The notes: generated by a model from the letters alone, not told the origin. A DNA stretch of 64,000 nucleotides from Streptomyces indicus (GCF_900100315.1 NZ_FNFF01000001.1:1178001-1242000), one strand, 5' to 3'; shown: positions 51,802 through 60,584, counted from the stretch's first letter. Made by a program: numbers and translations.

Positions 51802-52718
51802 CGGGAGCCTCCTCCGGTCGTGGCGGCGGCCCGGGCCAGGCGCTTGGCACGCCGCACCGATACAGGGCGGGCCGCCCGGAGCTTGGGGTTGGCGAGTTCG
51901 TCGACGCCGAAGTTGACCAGCGCGGCCGCGGTGCCGATCAGGGCGATGCACAGGCCGGGCGGCACGAACCACCACCACAGGCCGCGCAGTACGGCGCTCT
52001 GCTGCTGGGCGGACTGGATCATCGTGCCCCAGCTGATCGCCGAGGAGTCGGAGATGCCGAGGAAGGCGAGCCCCGCCTCGGCCATCACGGCGCCGATCAT
52101 CGCGTGCAGGAACATGGAGGCGATCAGGCCGGTCAGGTGTGGCAGCACCTCGAAGAAGACCAGGCGGCGGCCCTTCTCGCCGAGCATGCGCATCGCCCGG
52201 ACGAAGTCGCGGTGGGCGATGCTGAGCGCCTGGGCGCGCAGCGTGCGGGCGCCGCCCGACCAGCCGAAGAAGCCGATGATCAGGGCGATGGTGGTCAGGC
52301 CCGTGCCCTGGAGGTAGCCGGCCACGATCAGGATGAGCGGCAGCACCGGCAGGACGAGGAAGAGGTTGGTCAGGAAGTTCAGCGCGCCGTCGACGCGCCC
52401 GCCGTAGTAGCCGGCGGGCACTCCGACCAGGATCGCCATGGCCGTGCCGACCAGCGCGCCGACCAGGCCCACGTACATCGAACCGCGGGCGCCCGCGACG
52501 ACCTGGGCGAGCACGTCCTGCCCGAACTGGTCGGTGCCCAGGAGGTGTTCGCCGCCGGGCGGCTGGGCGATGGCGCTGGTGTCGTTGGCGCGCGGATCGA
52601 GTCCGAGCAGTTCCGTCAGCCAAGGGCCGAGGAGGGCGAGCAGCATGAAGAAGGTCAGGACGGCGAGGCCGGTGCGGACCTTCCAGCTCGCGAGGAACCC
52701 GGTGCTCAAGGCCGTCAC
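51798..52718 (-). CDS. ABC importer permease, DppC-like
   Basis: The 306-residue product is a type-I importer permease with an N-terminal helix (LAVLTFFMLLALLGPWLTEL), a GTDQFGQDVLAQVVAG segment typical of DppC, further helices and the EAA-loop region ALSIAHRDFVRAMRMLGEKG. GTG 52718 overlaps the DppB-like gene stop by 4 nt. With that protein it forms the membrane pore of the carbohydrate-locus importer. Confidence 0.93.
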   Translation of the reverse strand: MTALSTGFLASWKVRTGLAVLTFFMLLALLGPWLTELLGLDPRANDTSAIAQPPGGEHLLGTDQFGQDVLAQVVAGARGSMYVGLVGALVGTAMAILVGVPAGYYGGRVDGALNFLTNLFLVLPVLPLILIVAGYLQGTGLTTIALIIGFFGWSGGARTLRAQALSIAHRDFVRAMRMLGEKGRRLVFFEVLPHLTGLIASMFLHAMIGAVMAEAGLAFLGISDSSAISWGTMIQSAQQQSAVLRGLWWWFVPPGLCIALIGTAAALVNFGVDELANPKLRAARPVSVRRAKRLARAAATTGGGSR

Positions 52719-53776
52719 CCTCCTTCTCTGATACGGGGGTCGAGCAGGGCGTACACCGAGTCGGCCAGCAGGTTGGCGAGCAGCACGGTGAGCATGATCA
52801 GGAAGAACACCCCTTGCATCACCGGGTAGTCGCGCTGCTGGAGCGAGGTGTAGAGCAGATAGCCGATGCCGGGGTAGTTGAAGACCACCTCGGTGAGCAG
52901 GGCGCCGCCGACCACGTGACCGAGGGCGAGCGCGAAGCCGGTGAAGTTCGGCAGCACGGCGTTGCGGGCCGCGTACCGCAGCAGCACCCGGCGGTGGGAG
53001 AGGCCCTTGGCCTGGGCGAGCAGCACGTAGTCCTCGCGGACGGTGGTGACCGTCATGTTGCGCATGCCGAGCAGCCAGCCGCCGAACGCGGAGAAGACGA
53101 TGGTCGCGGCCGGCAGCGCCCCGTAGTGCAGGACGCTCAGGAGGAAGGCCGGCGAGAAGCCGACGGCCAGGTCGGCGTCGTATCCGCCGGAGAGCGGGAA
53201 CCAGCCGAGGACGAAGGCGAACAGCCACAGGCCGAGCAGCGCCATCCAGAAGTACGGGACCGCGGAGACGAAGGTGGTGAGCGGGCTGACGACGGTGTCG
53301 AAGCGGCCGCCCGCCTTCCAGCCCGCCACCGCACCGATGCCGGTGCCGAGGACGAACGCGACCACGGTGGTCGAACCGACCAGGAGCAGCGTCCAGGGCA
53401 GGCCCTGCCAGACCAGTTCGCTGACCGGCACGGGGTAGTTGCTCACCGAGACGCCGAGGTCGAAGCGCGCCAACTGGCCCAGGTAGTCGAGGTATTGGCG
53501 GCCCAGGTTGGCGCCCGGGTCGCCGAAGATCTTCTGGATGGACTCCAGGGCGCTCGGGGAGAGCTGCTGGCCGCTGGCGCGCTGGAGCTTCTCCACGATC
53601 GCGGCGGACGGGTCGCCCGGCATCAGGCGGGGCAGGAAGAAGTTCAGGGTGAGCGCCGACCAGGCGGCGGCCAGGTAGAAGCCGAGGCGGCGCCCCAGGA
53701 ACCCCCAGCGGCGAGGAGCACGGGCCCGGCGCGCAGGGGGCGCCGGATCCGTCTTCTCCAGGGTCATGGTGGTCAC
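52715..53776 (-). CDS. ABC importer permease, DppB-like
   Basis: The 353-residue product has the DppB N-terminal helix (GRRLGFYLAAAWSALTLNFF) and the long extracellular loop with PRLMPGDPS, then RFDLGVSVSNYP, and a cytoplasmic EAA-type loop (REDYVLLAQAKGLSHRRVLL). GTG 53776 overlaps the binding-protein stop by 4 nt. The peptide-type importer class is also widely used for plant-cell-wall oligosaccharides in thermophiles and actinomycetes, which fits GH3 and beta-helix neighbours. Confidence 0.93.
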   Translation of the reverse strand: MTTMTLEKTDPAPPARRARAPRRWGFLGRRLGFYLAAAWSALTLNFFLPRLMPGDPSAAIVEKLQRASGQQLSPSALESIQKIFGDPGANLGRQYLDYLGQLARFDLGVSVSNYPVPVSELVWQGLPWTLLLVGSTTVVAFVLGTGIGAVAGWKAGGRFDTVVSPLTTFVSAVPYFWMALLGLWLFAFVLGWFPLSGGYDADLAVGFSPAFLLSVLHYGALPAATIVFSAFGGWLLGMRNMTVTTVREDYVLLAQAKGLSHRRVLLRYAARNAVLPNFTGFALALGHVVGGALLTEVVFNYPGIGYLLYTSLQQRDYPVMQGVFFLIMLTVLLANLLADSVYALLDPRIREGG

Positions 53777-55443
53777 TTGGCCGCCCGCTTCAGGGACTGG
53801 AGGGTGCGTGTGGCATCGGGGCCGAGGCCGAGCATGGGGACGGCGGTGAAGTTCTCCGGGGTGGGCCAGCCGGTCCAGCGCTTGGCGTTGACGGCGACGA
53901 ACCAGTAGCTGTTGTAGATCGGCGAGAACGGCACCTGCTCGGCGACGATCCTCTGCAGCTCGTGCGCCGCGCTCTCGATCACGGCCGGATCGTTCGTGCC
54001 CTGCATGCGGGCGATCGCGGCCTCGGTCCTCCCGTCCTTCCAGCGGCCGAAGTTGGTGGCCGCCTTCTCGCCGAGCGGCCGGTACGCACGGCTGCTGAGC
54101 GCGCTGTAGAGGCCGGCGACTCCGGCGCCGCCCGTGGTGGAGATCGTGAGGTCGAAGTCGCCGGTCTGCTGCTGCTCGAAGAGGTTGGCGCCGGGAGCGC
54201 CCGTGGACTTCACGGTGAGTCCGAGGTGCTTCTGCCAGCTGCGGATCATGAGGTTGGCGTAGGCGTCCCAGCCGAAGTCCTGGTTGAACGAGATCTTCGG
54301 CGTGTACGACTTCCCGTCCTTGACGAGCTTGCCGCCCTTGATCTCGTAGCCGCTCTGCTCCAGTTCCCTGAGCGCGGCCGCCACGTCCACCTGCTGCACC
54401 TTGCCCCGGTACTCGGGCAGGATCACATCCGCGAAGATCTCGTCGACCAGGCCGGTCGGTCCCGCCTCGGTCCCCGGGCGCTGGAGGGTCGTGACGATGT
54501 CCTTGCGCGGGATGGTCAGGGCGAGCGCGCGCCGCACGTGGACGTCGTCGAAGGGTGCCCGCGCGGTGTTGAAGAACAGCGAATAGGCGCCGCCCGTCGC
54601 GTACTTCTCGTACAGGTGGTGCTTGGGGTCCTTCGCGACGTACTCCTTCTCGGCCCCGTTCCAGGCCTGGAGCGTCCAGTCGACCTCGCCGCGCAGCAGC
54701 TGCGCCTTCACGGTGTCCGGGCTGGTCGGGACGATCTTCAGCGTCTTCAGCTCGAACGCGCCGCCCCAGTAGTCCTCGCGCGCCTTCAGGGTGAGCTGCT
54801 GTGCCGCGAAGCGCTCCAGCGTGAAGGGGCCGGTGCCGACCGGGTCGGGGTTGGTCCAGCTCTTGAGGTCCTTGCCCTCCCATATGTGCTTGGGGACGAT
54901 CGGGACCTGGATGGAGGCGAGTTGGCTGGACTCGCTGAACGCGGGGCGCGGCCAGCGGACGGTGACGGTCCGCTCGTCCTGCTTCTCGACCTTCTCGTAC
55001 GTGATGCCGCCGGTGTTGAACGACGGGTCCTTCAGCGGGACGCCGAGGGAGAAGACGACGTCGTCGGCGGTCAGGGGCTTGCCGTCGGAGAAGGTCACGT
55101 CGTCGCGCAGCTGCACGGTGAGCGTGGTGCCCGCCTCGTCGAACTCGGCGCTCTCGGCCAGCCACGGCTTCACCTTCGCGCCGTCGCTGTAGTCGACCCG
55201 GAGCAGCGACTCGTAGATCAGCTCGCCGTGCGGGGTCTTCTGGGTGGCGGGCGTGAACATGTTGTAGTTGCGGACGAAGGTGGTCCCCGCGTCGGTCTTG
55301 CCGAACACGAGCGTGTCCACGGCCTTGCCCCCGCCGGTGCCGGCCGCGCCCGCACCGGTCCCCGCCGTGCAGGCGCTCGCCCCGAGCGGGACGGCGAGGG
55401 CCGCCGCGGTGGCGCGCACTAGGAAGTCTCGTCTGGTGGGCAT
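53773..55443 (-). CDS. Tat-type lipoprotein solute-binding protein (family 5)
   Basis: The 556-residue product has a twin-arginine signal (PTRRDFLVRATAAALAVPLG) and lipobox ASAC, so it is exported folded and anchored by lipid. The mature domain is an SBP_bac_5 protein: GELIYESLLRVDYSDGAKVK, WLAESAEFDEAGTTLTVQLR, FSDGKPLTADDVVFS, DPVGTGPFTLERF and YWGGAFELKTLKI. It captures peptide- or oligosaccharide-type substrates for the DppBCDF-like importer. ATG 55443 has AGGAG upstream. It is the first gene of the operon. Confidence 0.93.
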   Translation of the reverse strand: MPTRRDFLVRATAAALAVPLGASACTAGTGAGAAGTGGGKAVDTLVFGKTDAGTTFVRNYNMFTPATQKTPHGELIYESLLRVDYSDGAKVKPWLAESAEFDEAGTTLTVQLRDDVTFSDGKPLTADDVVFSLGVPLKDPSFNTGGITYEKVEKQDERTVTVRWPRPAFSESSQLASIQVPIVPKHIWEGKDLKSWTNPDPVGTGPFTLERFAAQQLTLKAREDYWGGAFELKTLKIVPTSPDTVKAQLLRGEVDWTLQAWNGAEKEYVAKDPKHHLYEKYATGGAYSLFFNTARAPFDDVHVRRALALTIPRKDIVTTLQRPGTEAGPTGLVDEIFADVILPEYRGKVQQVDVAAALRELEQSGYEIKGGKLVKDGKSYTPKISFNQDFGWDAYANLMIRSWQKHLGLTVKSTGAPGANLFEQQQTGDFDLTISTTGGAGVAGLYSALSSRAYRPLGEKAATNFGRWKDGRTEAAIARMQGTNDPAVIESAAHELQRIVAEQVPFSPIYNSYWFVAVNAKRWTGWPTPENFTAVPMLGLGPDATRTLQSLKRAAK

Positions 55444-55491
55444 GGCTGACTCCTGCTCTTCGTGATCGCTGTGCGGGGCGCTGAAGGAGGT

Positions 55492-55507
55492 GCTCATACG
55501 TATGAGC
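55492..55507. promoter_or_regulatory. Candidate LacI-family operator (perfect 16-bp palindrome)
   Basis: GCTCATACGTATGAGC is fully self-complementary and lies 49 nt upstream of the binding-protein gene start. A second ACGTATGA half-site is at 55541-55548. Symmetry and central CG are typical of LacI-type operators. The regulator is probably the LacI protein encoded at 48489-49541. Confidence 0.58.
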
Positions 55508-55752
55508 GCTGATGCGGACGGCACTCGGGCGGCTGCTTCTACGTATGACCAAGGAAAGTAGAGTCGTTACGGGGGTGCGTCAAGACGGTTGCGCCGAGGT
55601 TTTTCGGCCACGAACGCCGTCTCAACGGGCAGGCGACAGCGGCCACTTGGGGCGCACGGCGGCGAGCGTTCGATGAACTGCCAGGCCACGGCCGGGCTCG
55701 CCGCCGGCGGAGCGGTCCTCCCCGTAGCGAAGCAGCACCTCCCCGGGCCGGG
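55508..55752. other. Non-coding part of the divergent space before the ribosomal protection gene
   Basis: Between the operator and the AT-rich promoter element I see no gene: frames lack ribosome sites. It includes the second ACGTATGA half-site at 55541 and an AT-richer spot near 55555-55570. It should hold the minus-strand promoter of the carbohydrate operon. Confidence 0.35.
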
Positions 55753-55792
55753 AATTAATCGCTTGCCCCGCCCCCGGACCCGCTGCTGTACT
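55753..55792 (+). promoter_or_regulatory. Possible WblC/WhiB7-type promoter
   Basis: AATTAAT (55753-55759) stands 3 nt before TTGCCC (-35, 55763-55768); TGTACT (-10, 55787-55792) follows after 18 nt. An AT-rich patch just upstream of the -35 is the mark of WhiB7-family-activated promoters in actinomycetes, which drive ribosome-protection and drug-resistance genes. The AT patch is conspicuous in this GC-rich region. Confidence 0.42.
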
Positions 55793-55805
55793 CACACCCG
55801 CCGAA

Positions 55806-55823
55806 CGCCGCGACGAAGCGGCG
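55806..55823 (+). promoter_or_regulatory. Leader hairpin
   Basis: CGCCGC-gacgaa-GCGGCG forms a 6-bp stem in the predicted 5' leader, just ahead of the strong ribosome site (GAGGAGG, 55828-55834) of the leader ORF. It may tune leader translation or transcription. Confidence 0.35.
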
Positions 55824-55843
55824 ATACGAGGAGGAATCGGAAA

Positions 55844-55966
55844 ATGCGCCAGACGTCCATGTCCCGCTCGCTGACCCCGACCCTCTCCTCGAAGGACATG
55901 ACGCTTCGTGCTCTCCCACACCCCGTCGCTGAATCTGGGCATTCTGGCCCATGTCGACGCAGGTAA
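55844..55966 (+). CDS. Leader ORF overlapping the ribosomal protection gene
   Basis: A 40-codon ORF begins at ATG 55844 with a near-perfect ribosome site (GAGGAGG) 9 nt upstream, better than that of the main gene. The peptide begins RQTSMSRSLTPTLSSKD and is Ser/Thr/Arg rich. It ends 59 nt inside the main gene in another frame. Such upstream ORFs often couple resistance-gene expression to ribosome stalling. It could instead be a chance ORF, so confidence is moderate. Confidence 0.45.
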   Translation: MRQTSMSRSLTPTLSSKDMTLRALPHPVAESGHSGPCRRR

Positions 55967-57992
55967 GACCAGTCTGACCGAGCGGCTGCTGCACGCCGCC
56001 GGTGTGATCGACGCTCCCGGGAGCGTCGACGAAGGCAGCACACAGACGGATTCGCTCGCTCTGGAGCGCCGTCGCGGGATCACCATCAAGTCGGCGGTGG
56101 TCTCGTTCCCGATCGGTCCGCCCGGGGACCGGGTGACCGTCAATCTCATCGACACCCCCGGCCATCCCGACTTCATCGCCGAGGTGGAGCGGGCGCTCGG
56201 CGTGCTCGACGGCGCGGTGCTCGTCGTGTCGGCCGTCGAAGGGGTCCAGGCGCAGACGCGGATCCTGCTGCGCACGCTGCGCCGGCTCGGCATCCCGACG
56301 CTGATCTTCGTGAACAAGATCGACCGTGGTGGTGCGCGCTTCGACGCCACCTTGCGCCAGATCACCCAGCGCCTGACCCCGGCCGCGCCCGCGATGGGAA
56401 CGGTGCACGGCATCGGCACCCGTCAGGCGCGCGCACTCCCCCACGGACCCGGGGACGACGGCTTCCGCCGGCGCCTGGCCGAGGTGCTCGCCGAGCAGGA
56501 CGACGAACTGCTCGGGGCCTACGTCGAGGGCGCGTCCGTGCCGTACCGGCGGCTCATCCGAGGCCTGTCCGAGCAGACGCGGGCGTGCCTGGTGCACCCG
56601 GTGTTCTTCGGTTCGGCGGTGACGGGCGCCGGCGTGTCCCCTCTCATGGACGGCATCCGCACGTTGCTGCCGCGTGTGCGGGAGGGCGGCGGACGCGGGC
56701 CGCTGTCCGGCACGGTGTTCAAGGTGGAGCGCGGTGGGGCGGGCGAGAAGATCGCGTATGTGCGGATGTTCTCCGGTGCGTTGCGGGTGCGGGAGCGGGT
56801 GCCGGTGGGGCGGGTGCCCGGTGGGCCGGACGGATCGGCGTACGCGAGCGGGCGGCTCGTGGGCGAGCGGGGTGCGGACCGGGAGCCCGGGCACGGGCCG
56901 TACGAGAGCAAGGTGACCGCGGTCGAGGTCTTCCACGAAGGCGCGGTCGAACGGCGTTCCGAGGTGCGGGCCGGCGAGATCGCGAAGGTGTGGGGGCTCG
57001 GCGAGGTACGGATCGGGGACTGGGTGGGCGAGGCCCGCAAGGACTCCCCGGACGCGCACTTCGCGCCGCCCACCCTGGAGACGGTGGTGGTCCCCGGCAC
57101 GGAGACGGACCGCGGCGCGCTGCACCTCGCACTGGCCCAACTCGCCGAGCAGGACCCGCTGATCGGCCTGCGCCAGGACGACGTGCGCGGCGAGGTGTAC
57201 CTGTCGCTCTACGGCGAGGTGCAGAAGGAGGTCATCCAGACCACGCTCGCCGAGGAGTTCGGCCTCGACGTCGCCTTCCGCGAGACCACCACGATCTGTG
57301 TGGAACGCCCGGTCGGCGTGGGGCACGGCTACGAGAAGGACCTGCCGCCCTTCCTCGGCACGGTGGGGCTGCGCGTCGAACCCGCTCCCCCGGGCAGCGG
57401 CGTGGCCTTCGGCCTGGAGGTCGAACTCGGTTCCATGCCGTACGCGTTCTTCAAGGCCGTCGAGGAGACGGTGCACGAAACGCTCGGCCAAGGGCTGCGC
57501 GGCTGGCGGGTCCTGGACTGCAAGGTGACGATGACGCACTCGGGGTACTGGCCGCGGCAGAGCCACGCGCATGCGACCTTCGACAAGAGCATGTCGAGTA
57601 CGGCGCGGGACTTCCGGCAGCTCACCCCGCTGGTCCTGATGGACGCGCTCCGGGGGGCGGGCACGCGGGTCGAGGAACCGGTGCACCACGTCCGCCTCGA
57701 CCTTCCCGCGGACGCCCTGAGCCCGGTGCTCTCCCTGCTGGGACGGCTGCGTGCCGTGCCAGGGACGCCGGAGATCCGGGGTGCGGTGTGCTCGGTGGAG
57801 GCCGAGATCCCGGCGGCGAGCCTGCACCGCCTGGGTCAGCTGCTGCCGGGGCTGACCCGCGGCGAAGGGGTGGTGGAGTCGTCGTTCGCGGGCTACCGCC
57901 CGGTGACGGGCGAGCCACCCGCGCGCCCGCGCACGGACCACAACCCGCTGCACCGCAAGGAGTATTTGCTGGTGGTGACGCGGTTGCGGTAG
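55908..57992 (+). CDS. TetM/OtrA-like ribosomal protection GTPase
   Basis: The 694-residue product is an EF-G paralogue of the tetracycline ribosomal-protection group. GTPase motifs are AHVDAGKTSL (G1), RRRGIT (G2), DTPGHPDF (G3) and NKIDRGG (G4). Domain II, domain IV (ETTTICVERPVGVG; LTHSGYWPRQ-type loop seen as MTHSGYWPRQSHAH) and a C-terminal domain V follow. It would displace tetracycline-like drugs from the ribosome or otherwise help translation under stress. GTG 55908 has a weak site (GAAGGA, 11 nt away) and is preceded by an overlapping leader ORF and an AT-rich promoter. Confidence 0.9.
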   Translation: MLSHTPSLNLGILAHVDAGKTSLTERLLHAAGVIDAPGSVDEGSTQTDSLALERRRGITIKSAVVSFPIGPPGDRVTVNLIDTPGHPDFIAEVERALGVLDGAVLVVSAVEGVQAQTRILLRTLRRLGIPTLIFVNKIDRGGARFDATLRQITQRLTPAAPAMGTVHGIGTRQARALPHGPGDDGFRRRLAEVLAEQDDELLGAYVEGASVPYRRLIRGLSEQTRACLVHPVFFGSAVTGAGVSPLMDGIRTLLPRVREGGGRGPLSGTVFKVERGGAGEKIAYVRMFSGALRVRERVPVGRVPGGPDGSAYASGRLVGERGADREPGHGPYESKVTAVEVFHEGAVERRSEVRAGEIAKVWGLGEVRIGDWVGEARKDSPDAHFAPPTLETVVVPGTETDRGALHLALAQLAEQDPLIGLRQDDVRGEVYLSLYGEVQKEVIQTTLAEEFGLDVAFRETTTICVERPVGVGHGYEKDLPPFLGTVGLRVEPAPPGSGVAFGLEVELGSMPYAFFKAVEETVHETLGQGLRGWRVLDCKVTMTHSGYWPRQSHAHATFDKSMSSTARDFRQLTPLVLMDALRGAGTRVEEPVHHVRLDLPADALSPVLSLLGRLRAVPGTPEIRGAVCSVEAEIPAASLHRLGQLLPGLTRGEGVVESSFAGYRPVTGEPPARPRTDHNPLHRKEYLLVVTRLR

Positions 57993-58040
57993 GGCGGGGC
58001 GGGCGGCCTGGGGGCTGGGGTTGTGCAGTGCTCGCTTGCG

Positions 58041-60584
58041 TCAGCCGGTCAGCGCGCCCACGGGGTCGAGGTCTCTCGTGCCGCGGGGCCACCAGTCGTC
58101 ACGGCCGGGCTCCGACTCGTACGGGTACCAGTAGCCGTCCCTGCCGTAGCGCAGCTGGAGGTGGCCGCCGGGGTGGGTGAGGCGGTTGTGCGAGGGGCGG
58201 AACGGCGGGTGTTCGGCCGCGAGGAGCGCCGGGCGCGCCTGGTCGAAGGGGCCGGCCGGAGGATTCCAGGTCTCCTCCAGGACGGCGAGTCCGTCGAGGC
58301 CGCCCTGCCGCCAGGCGGCCACGGCGCGCGCGAGGTCGGTGGTCGAACGGCCCGTCGCCTCGGCAAGCCGCGCATACAGCGCGCGGGTCTGGCCGGTGAG
58401 CCCGGATCCCGGCTGGGAGGCGGCGATGCGCACCGCGTCCTGCCAGAGCGTGAGTCCGGCGAGCGGGTCCTCGCCGGTGCCCAGGAGTGCGTGGGCGCGG
58501 GCGGCCGCGTCGGTCGCCAACTGATCGAGGGCCAGGGGGTCGGGCCCCCCGGGCGCCGCCGGGTAGGCGGGCGGCGGGCCGGGCTGCGCGGGCCTCGGCA
58601 GGGGTGCGGGCAGCGGCGGGAGCGCTTGCGCCCGCGCTTCCATGGCCTGCGCCGCGCGGACGCCCGGCATCGGCGGCGCGGCCGGTTCCGCGCGGGCGGC
58701 GCGATGGGCGTTGCGGCGCGCGAGGGTGTCGAGCAGCCCGTGCTCGCCCCGGCCGCGGAGCAGCAGGAGCACGAACGGGTCCGCGTCGAGGAGGCGTGCC
58801 GTCTGGTAGCAGAGGGCGGCGGCGTGCTTGCACGGGTGGCCGAAGTCCGGGCAGGAACAGTCGGGTTGGAGGTCGCCCGGGCCGGGCAGCAGGTCAACGC
58901 CGAGATCCACGAGGCCTTGCGGCAGCTCGCGGTCGAGCAGCGCCGCGAGGTGCCCCGGGTGGTCGGCGGCGGCGTCCAGGAACCGTTCCCAGTCCGCGTC
59001 GTCCAGCGTGCGCAGCCTGATCCGCGTCCGGTACGGGCGCTGGCGGCTGCCCTGCACATACGCGAGCACATTGCCGGGCGTCACGGTGATCGCCTCGACA
59101 TGCCCCTGATCCGCGTACCCACGCCCCCGCTTGAGCCGCGCCGGATCCGCGGCGACCTCTTCGAGGGCCCGCACCCAGGCGTTGCCCCACCAGGTGTCCG
59201 CGAACTCTCCCTCGCGGGTGGGGCGTTGGGGCAGCGCGGAGAACGTACGACGCAGGTCGCGCTCGAACCTACGGGAGGTGTCGGCTGCCCTGCTCGCGGA
59301 GGCATCGATCGCTCTGCTCGAGGAGGTATCGATCGCCCTGACCGCGGAGGTATCGGGCGCCGTGACCGCGGAGGTATCGGGCGCCCTGACCGCGGAAGCG
59401 TCGACACCGCCGAGCTCGCCCCGCCCGGCCGCCTTGCGGCGGGCCGGGCTGCTGAAGTCCGCAGGAGATGCCCCGGACAGGCCCGCGCAAGGCGTCTCTT
59501 CCGAGTCCGTAGAGGGCGACTTCGCGGCGTCCGTGCGAAGCGTCTCGGGTGCGCCGGCACGGGGCGTCTCGGGCGAGTCCGTGCGAGGCGGCTGGGGAGC
59601 GTCCGCGCGGAGCCTCTCAAGCGAACCCGCACATGGCCCCTCGGGGGCGCCCGCACCTGATTCCACGGGTGCGCCCGCACGCGGACGCTCGACCCCATGC
59701 GTACGCGCCTCGCCTGATGCGTCGCCCCTGGCGCCCAGAGCCGGGGCGTCGCCTGTGCCCCCGCGCCCGATGCTCTGCAGGAGCCCGGCAAGATCCGCGG
59801 CTGCGGCACGGGGACGGCGCGTGCCGGTCCCGTCCGCGCGCGCCGACTCCCCCTGAGGCCGGTCCCGTTGGGGCTTGGCCCGGCGGGACGTCTGCCCGGT
59901 CCGGCTCGGGCGCGTCGAACGCTCCTCCTGGCGCGCCGCCGCCCGCGCCGCCCGCAAGGCCGCGCGGGCTTCATCGGCCTCGTGGCCTTCACGCCGTCCC
60001 TGGGGGGACTCATCCTGCGGAGGCGCCCCTTTCGCGCGGCGCTCCTGCGCCGACTCATCGTCGGCATCGGAGTTCTTCAGCGAAGGGTCAGTCGCATCGT
60101 CAACGCCCTCGGGAGCAGGGGCACTTGAGGGCACCACCGTCGCGGCCGACCGTGCCGCACGCAGCGCGGCCCGTGCCGCGTCCGCGGGACGTGCGGTCGC
60201 GTCCCGGCTCGTGGCCGACGTCTCCGGCGCCCCTGCTTGGCGCGCGGGCTGGGGTGTGGGGTCCGACTCCTCGGCCGAACCGTCGGAGCTCGACGCCGCA
60301 TCCGCGGACGGTGTACCGGAGTTCGACGCATCAGCCGACGTACCGGCCTCCGACGACGTACCGGAGTCCGGCGACGCGCCGGACGCCGAGCCGTGCCCGG
60401 GTGCCGAGCCCGGAGCCGCGGTGCTCGGCTCCCCATCCGCGCCCGACCCGACCGAGGCCGCATCCGAACCCGACCCGACCGAGGCCGTCCTCCCCGCCGC
60501 CCGCTCCCGTTCCCGCTCCGCGCGCGCCGCTCGCAGCGCCTCGCGGGCTCGGTCTGCTGGGCTGCCCTTCGGTGTGCTGCTCAT
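58041..60584 (-). CDS. SWIM zinc-finger protein with long repeat-rich N-terminus
   Basis: The 847-residue product has a SWIM zinc finger at Cys576, Cys578, Cys585 and His587 (DCSCPDFGHPCKHAAAL). The domain before it starts FADTWWGNAWVRALEEVA. Residues 1-440 are Ala/Ser/Asp/Glu rich and disordered: three AR[EA]ALRAAR units (13-21, 137-145, 206-214), eight octapeptides of [AT][DG][AS]PExxR type at 303-366, and five octapeptides of xD[TA]SAVRA type at 394-437. SWIM proteins of this class pair with SNF2 helicases. Its ATG at 60584 overlaps the helicase stop (ATGA), so they are coupled. Confidence 0.9.
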   Translation of the reverse strand: MSSTPKGSPADRAREALRAARAERERERAAGRTASVGSGSDAASVGSGADGEPSTAAPGSAPGHGSASGASPDSGTSSEAGTSADASNSGTPSADAASSSDGSAEESDPTPQPARQAGAPETSATSRDATARPADAARAALRAARSAATVVPSSAPAPEGVDDATDPSLKNSDADDESAQERRAKGAPPQDESPQGRREGHEADEARAALRAARAAARQEERSTRPSRTGQTSRRAKPQRDRPQGESARADGTGTRRPRAAAADLAGLLQSIGRGGTGDAPALGARGDASGEARTHGVERPRAGAPVESGAGAPEGPCAGSLERLRADAPQPPRTDSPETPRAGAPETLRTDAAKSPSTDSEETPCAGLSGASPADFSSPARRKAAGRGELGGVDASAVRAPDTSAVTAPDTSAVRAIDTSSSRAIDASASRAADTSRRFERDLRRTFSALPQRPTREGEFADTWWGNAWVRALEEVAADPARLKRGRGYADQGHVEAITVTPGNVLAYVQGSRQRPYRTRIRLRTLDDADWERFLDAAADHPGHLAALLDRELPQGLVDLGVDLLPGPGDLQPDCSCPDFGHPCKHAAALCYQTARLLDADPFVLLLLRGRGEHGLLDTLARRNAHRAARAEPAAPPMPGVRAAQAMEARAQALPPLPAPLPRPAQPGPPPAYPAAPGGPDPLALDQLATDAAARAHALLGTGEDPLAGLTLWQDAVRIAASQPGSGLTGQTRALYARLAEATGRSTTDLARAVAAWRQGGLDGLAVLEETWNPPAGPFDQARPALLAAEHPPFRPSHNRLTHPGGHLQLRYGRDGYWYPYESEPGRDDWWPRGTRDLDPVGALTG
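59274..59405 (-). repeat. 24-bp repeats encoding xDTSAVRA octapeptides
   Basis: Five to six tandem 24-bp units in the SWIM gene encode VDASAVRA, PDTSAVTA, PDTSAVRA, IDTSSSRA, IDASASRA and ADTS (residues 394-437). They stay in frame despite base changes. Confidence 0.75.
59487..59678 (-). repeat. 24-bp repeats encoding acidic/Pro octapeptides
   Basis: Eight degenerate 24-bp units encode AGAPVESG, AGAPEGPC, AGSLERLR, ADAPQPPR, TDSPETPR, AGAPETLR, TDAAKSPS and TDSEETPC (residues 303-366 of the SWIM protein). Confidence 0.72.
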
